From assembly GCA_025351545.1 (NCBI GenBank), contig JANXVQ010000117.1, positions 1 through 7,155 of the forward strand: a DNA stretch of 7,155 nucleotides. The letters run 5' to 3'. The stretch comes from Spirosoma sp. (GTDB taxonomy: Bacteria > Bacteroidota > Bacteroidia > Cytophagales > Spirosomataceae). A model generated the notes under the pieces. It was not told where the DNA came from. It ran no database searches and saw only the letters and a program-made list of their open reading frames with translations. Every line of letters starts with the position of its first letter. Positions within the stretch are counted from its first letter, which is position 1. Made by a program: the position numbers and the translations under genes. Below, piece after piece: positions 5,387 through 7,155 of the stretch.

Positions 5387-5827
5387 CTATTGCTTGATAC
5401 CTGCGAAATTCAGGAGGTTTTGCGAATCATTCTGAACATTAATCCGTAGTAGCTTCCCCTGTTTTTCCATGCCATTATCGGTAAAAACCCTGTCTGTCTG
5501 TAATGTGCCAATGCTCGAATCGCCAATGATTAATTGGATGCCGTTAGGCTGTCGATTTAGACCGATATGTTCAATAAAGCGGCTTGTTTTAGTTGGATAC
5601 AGCTTTGTATAAACCAGTGTAACCGTACTATCTGAAACTACTTTTAATTCGGTATAAGGCATTTGGTTAGCCGAAATGGCTACACAGGAAGGGTCAAGGT
5701 AGAAATTGGTACGGTAAATGCCGACTACTTCCCCCGACAACGTTGCTGCGGTGGGTTGAATATCACCGTCACGCTGGCAGGCCGTCATTGTTCCAACTAA
5801 GGCGCAGAAAAGCAGTCGTTTTTTCAT
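5387..5827 (-). CDS. Small predicted lipoprotein, unknown function
   Basis: This 146-residue protein starts with a lipoprotein signal peptide: MKKR, a hydrophobic stretch (LLFCALVGTM) and the lipobox MTAC with Cys17 as the lipidated residue. Gln18, Arg19, Asp20 and Asp22 follow; acidic residues directly after the cysteine are a feature of surface-export signals in Bacteroidota lipoproteins, but the match is loose. The mature part (about 130 residues) is rich in alternating hydrophobic and polar residues (ELKVVSDSTVTLVYTKLY), suggesting a small beta-barrel or beta-sandwich. I recognise no family. It begins 14 bp after the stop of the transglutaminase-like gene on the same strand, so the two are probably co-transcribed, although one product is exported and the other is apparently cytoplasmic. 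It ends at the shared hairpin. Confidence 0.82.
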   Translation of the reverse strand: MKKRLLFCALVGTMTACQRDGDIQPTAATLSGEVVGIYRTNFYLDPSCVAISANQMPYTELKVVSDSTVTLVYTKLYPTKTSRFIEHIGLNRQPNGIQLIIGDSSIGTLQTDRVFTDNGMEKQGKLLRINVQNDSQNLLNFAGIKQ

Positions 5828-5841
5828 TATCAGTTTGCTGT

Positions 5842-6696
5842 TTAATTAGTAGACCCAACTGAGTTTGAAAGCGTTGGAGCCTCGTCTGCATTTCTTTCAC
5901 TCTCTTCCGGATCGCTCTGGGCATCATCCACCCATACTTTCATCGTATTGAGCGTCATTAATCCAAATTGTGTTGTGAAGGCCACATCGGCAGCATCACG
6001 CCCGTAAGCTACCGTGATTCGATTACCGCGTGGTTTTTCCTGTGTGGCATCAAACGTAAACCAGCGGCCGTCTACATAAGCCTCAAACCAGGCATGAAGA
6101 TCCATTGGTTTTAGCTGATATAAATAGCCAACAACCATTCGGGCCGGGATATTCAATGCGCGGCAAAGCGAGATGCCAAGATGAGTAAAATCCCGGCAGA
6201 CACCAATTCTATTTTCCGCCGTATCAACCGCCGATGTACTGGCATTGCTGGTCCCGTATTGGTATGTAACTGTCTCGTAGATCCACTTGCGGATAGCTTC
6301 TGCCTGATCGTAGCCCGACTCCGTATTTTCCGTAATTTGAGCGGCTAAATAACCCAACTGATCAGACTGGCAATACCGGCTGGGAAGCGTATAATGCAAC
6401 ACATCGTCGGGTAAATCCTCAACAGGTGTATAAGGCGCACCGGGGGCCATATCAATTAAATCGGCCGTTTGAACAGTGGCTGAAAAGTGAATCGAAAATG
6501 GCCCCTCCGGAGCCACAACTCGCTGGCAAAGATTGCCATACATATCTGTAAACTCGGTGACATTAACAGCGGGTGTAATTTGATATTCTTCCCGGATAAT
6601 CCACTGCCCGGCTCCCGAACGAGGGCGAAGCATAAGAATCAATGGAGTTGGCGTTTCGGCGTAAAATGAAAGTTCACAGCCAGCGCTGAGTTGCAT
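5842..6696 (-). CDS. Transglutaminase-like (papain-fold) protein
   Basis: This 284-residue protein has the bacterial transglutaminase-like arrangement: an N-terminal beta domain (about 1-95) and a papain-fold core (about 110-220). The triad is visible as Cys167 in NRIGVCRDF, His201 in MDLHAWFEAY and Asp216 in WFTFDATQ. Such proteins are mostly proteases or amide hydrolases rather than true protein cross-linkers, and the substrate cannot be read from sequence. There is no signal peptide (it starts MQLSAGCELSFYAETPTPLILMLRP), so it is probably cytoplasmic. The tail from about 258 is acidic and low in complexity (DDAQSDPEESERNADE), likely disordered. The ATG at 6696 fits the family N-terminus. 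It is the first gene of a likely two-gene unit with the lipoprotein 14 bp downstream, and lies 129 bp after the OmpA-family gene. Confidence 0.9.
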   Translation of the reverse strand: MQLSAGCELSFYAETPTPLILMLRPRSGAGQWIIREEYQITPAVNVTEFTDMYGNLCQRVVAPEGPFSIHFSATVQTADLIDMAPGAPYTPVEDLPDDVLHYTLPSRYCQSDQLGYLAAQITENTESGYDQAEAIRKWIYETVTYQYGTSNASTSAVDTAENRIGVCRDFTHLGISLCRALNIPARMVVGYLYQLKPMDLHAWFEAYVDGRWFTFDATQEKPRGNRITVAYGRDAADVAFTTQFGLMTLNTMKVWVDDAQSDPEESERNADEAPTLSNSVGSTN

Positions 6697-6802
6697 CGCT
6701 TGTTTCTAAATGAGTGAAATTATAAGTTGTTTTAGTTACTGGGGTAACACAAACCGGGTCTTAGAGTTAGCGAATAATTAATGTTTTTTGGGTAAAGTAA
6801 AG

Positions 6803-6825
6803 GCTCAGATATGTCAGACATCAGC
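6803..6825 (-). terminator. Weak imperfect hairpin after the OmpA-family gene
   Basis: On the minus strand, directly before the TGA's distal side, GCT-GAT-GT pairs with AC-ATC-AGC around a CTG loop with two small bulges, and is followed by CCTTTACTTT. The position suits a terminator, but the stem is poor and could be chance. Confidence 0.25.
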
Positions 6826-7155
6826 TCATTTTTTCACAATCATAAATTCTACGCGTCGGTTTCTCTGGCGTCCTTCATCCGTATCATTTGTGGTAAGGGG
6901 CTTCGATTCGCCAAAACCTTTGCTGGCAATGCGGTCGGGTTCGATGCCTTTGCTGATAAAATATTCACGAACGGCGTCGGCCCGATCCTGAGAGAGCCTG
7001 GCGTTTATTTCATTAGAGCCGGTGTTATCCGTATGACCGCGTACTTCAATAATCATTTTTGGAACTTCATTCAGGGTCGTTACCAATCGATCAAGTTCGG
7101 GGCCTGATTCGGGCCGGAGTTCTGACTTTCCGGTATCGAAAAAGATATTATTCAA
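6826..7155 (-). CDS. OmpA-family peptidoglycan-binding protein, C-terminal domain (5' end outside window)
   Basis: The 110 codons seen (ending in TGA at 6826-6828) are a complete OmpA C-terminal domain that anchors the outer membrane to the cell wall. The domain opens with LNNIFFDTGKSELRPES. It continues with VRGHTDNTGSNEINARLSQDRADAVREY, where Asp43 and Arg58 (counting from the window edge) match the pair that binds diaminopimelate, and then GFGESKP and QRNRRVEF. The first codon at the edge is TTG read in frame as leucine, not a start: the gene continues past 7155. In Bacteroidota this opening commonly follows a longer N-terminal part, such as TPR, WD40-like or carboxypeptidase-regulatory domains; which one is present cannot be known here. 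Confidence 0.93.
   Translation of the reverse strand: MNNIFFDTGKSELRPESGPELDRLVTTLNEVPKMIIEVRGHTDNTGSNEINARLSQDRADAVREYFISKGIEPDRIASKGFGESKPLTTNDTDEGRQRNRRVEFMIVKK

Noticed and set aside
6735..6748. GTTAC-TGGG-GTAAC inverted repeat before the transglutaminase-like gene
   Set aside because: Only a 5-bp stem with no T-run or promoter alignment; too weak to call as an operator or terminator.
6811..7107. 98-codon plus-strand ORF opposite the OmpA-family gene
   Set aside because: It mirrors the conserved OmpA domain on the other strand; not a plausible protein.

Overview
The window looks like chromosomal DNA of a Bacteroidota bacterium, most likely of the Cytophagales (Spirosoma-like). This is an inference from four things: the style of the proteins (an XRE/S24 regulator beside an orphan UmuC, a Bacteroidota-type pirin, an OmpA-family protein starting its C-terminal domain with LNNIFFDTGKSELRPES), the absence of clear Shine-Dalgarno sequences before most genes, promoter-like TAnnTTTG elements, and long A/T-rich hairpins between convergent genes. 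I see no phage, transposon, tRNA, rRNA or CRISPR array.

Left part (1-3973) is mainly DNA repair and stress. A minus-strand XRE/S24 regulator (48-725, GTG start) and a plus-strand Y-family polymerase, UmuC (881-2146), are divergent. They share a 155-bp gap holding a long dyad (TAATACAAG, 14 bases, CTTGTATTA) that overlaps a good promoter for the regulator. The natural reading is an SOS-like module in which the regulator represses itself and umuC. After a hairpin between convergent genes come two minus-strand genes: Fpg/MutM DNA glycosylase (3158-3973) and, downstream of it, a pirin (2196-3056). The pirin appears to have its own promoter, with a 12-bp near-palindrome inside it. The glycosylase has lost the fourth zinc-finger cysteine (Glu268).

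Middle (3974-4356) is an A/T-rich gap of 383 bp between divergent genes. It contains three copies of a 7-mer (ATCGTTA, alternating orientation) at the fpg end, and then a run of inverted repeats ending in a terminator-like GAAA hairpin with a T-run on the plus strand. No annotated plus-strand gene lies upstream for that terminator to serve, so a small RNA or a structured leader is possible.

Right part (4357-7155) is cell envelope plus unknowns. It holds a membrane-anchored coiled-coil protein of unknown function (4357-5304) and a perfect 30-bp-arm hairpin separating convergent genes. Beyond that is a minus-strand pair, a cytoplasmic transglutaminase-like protein (5842-6696) followed 14 bp later by a small lipoprotein (5387-5827), and then the C-terminal part of an OmpA-family peptidoglycan-binding protein that runs off the right edge (6826-7155).

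The strongest candidates for something not yet described are the self-contained repressor/UmuC switch whose repressor lacks an obvious self-cleavage dipeptide, the possible RNA at about 4112-4315, and the altered Fpg zinc finger.
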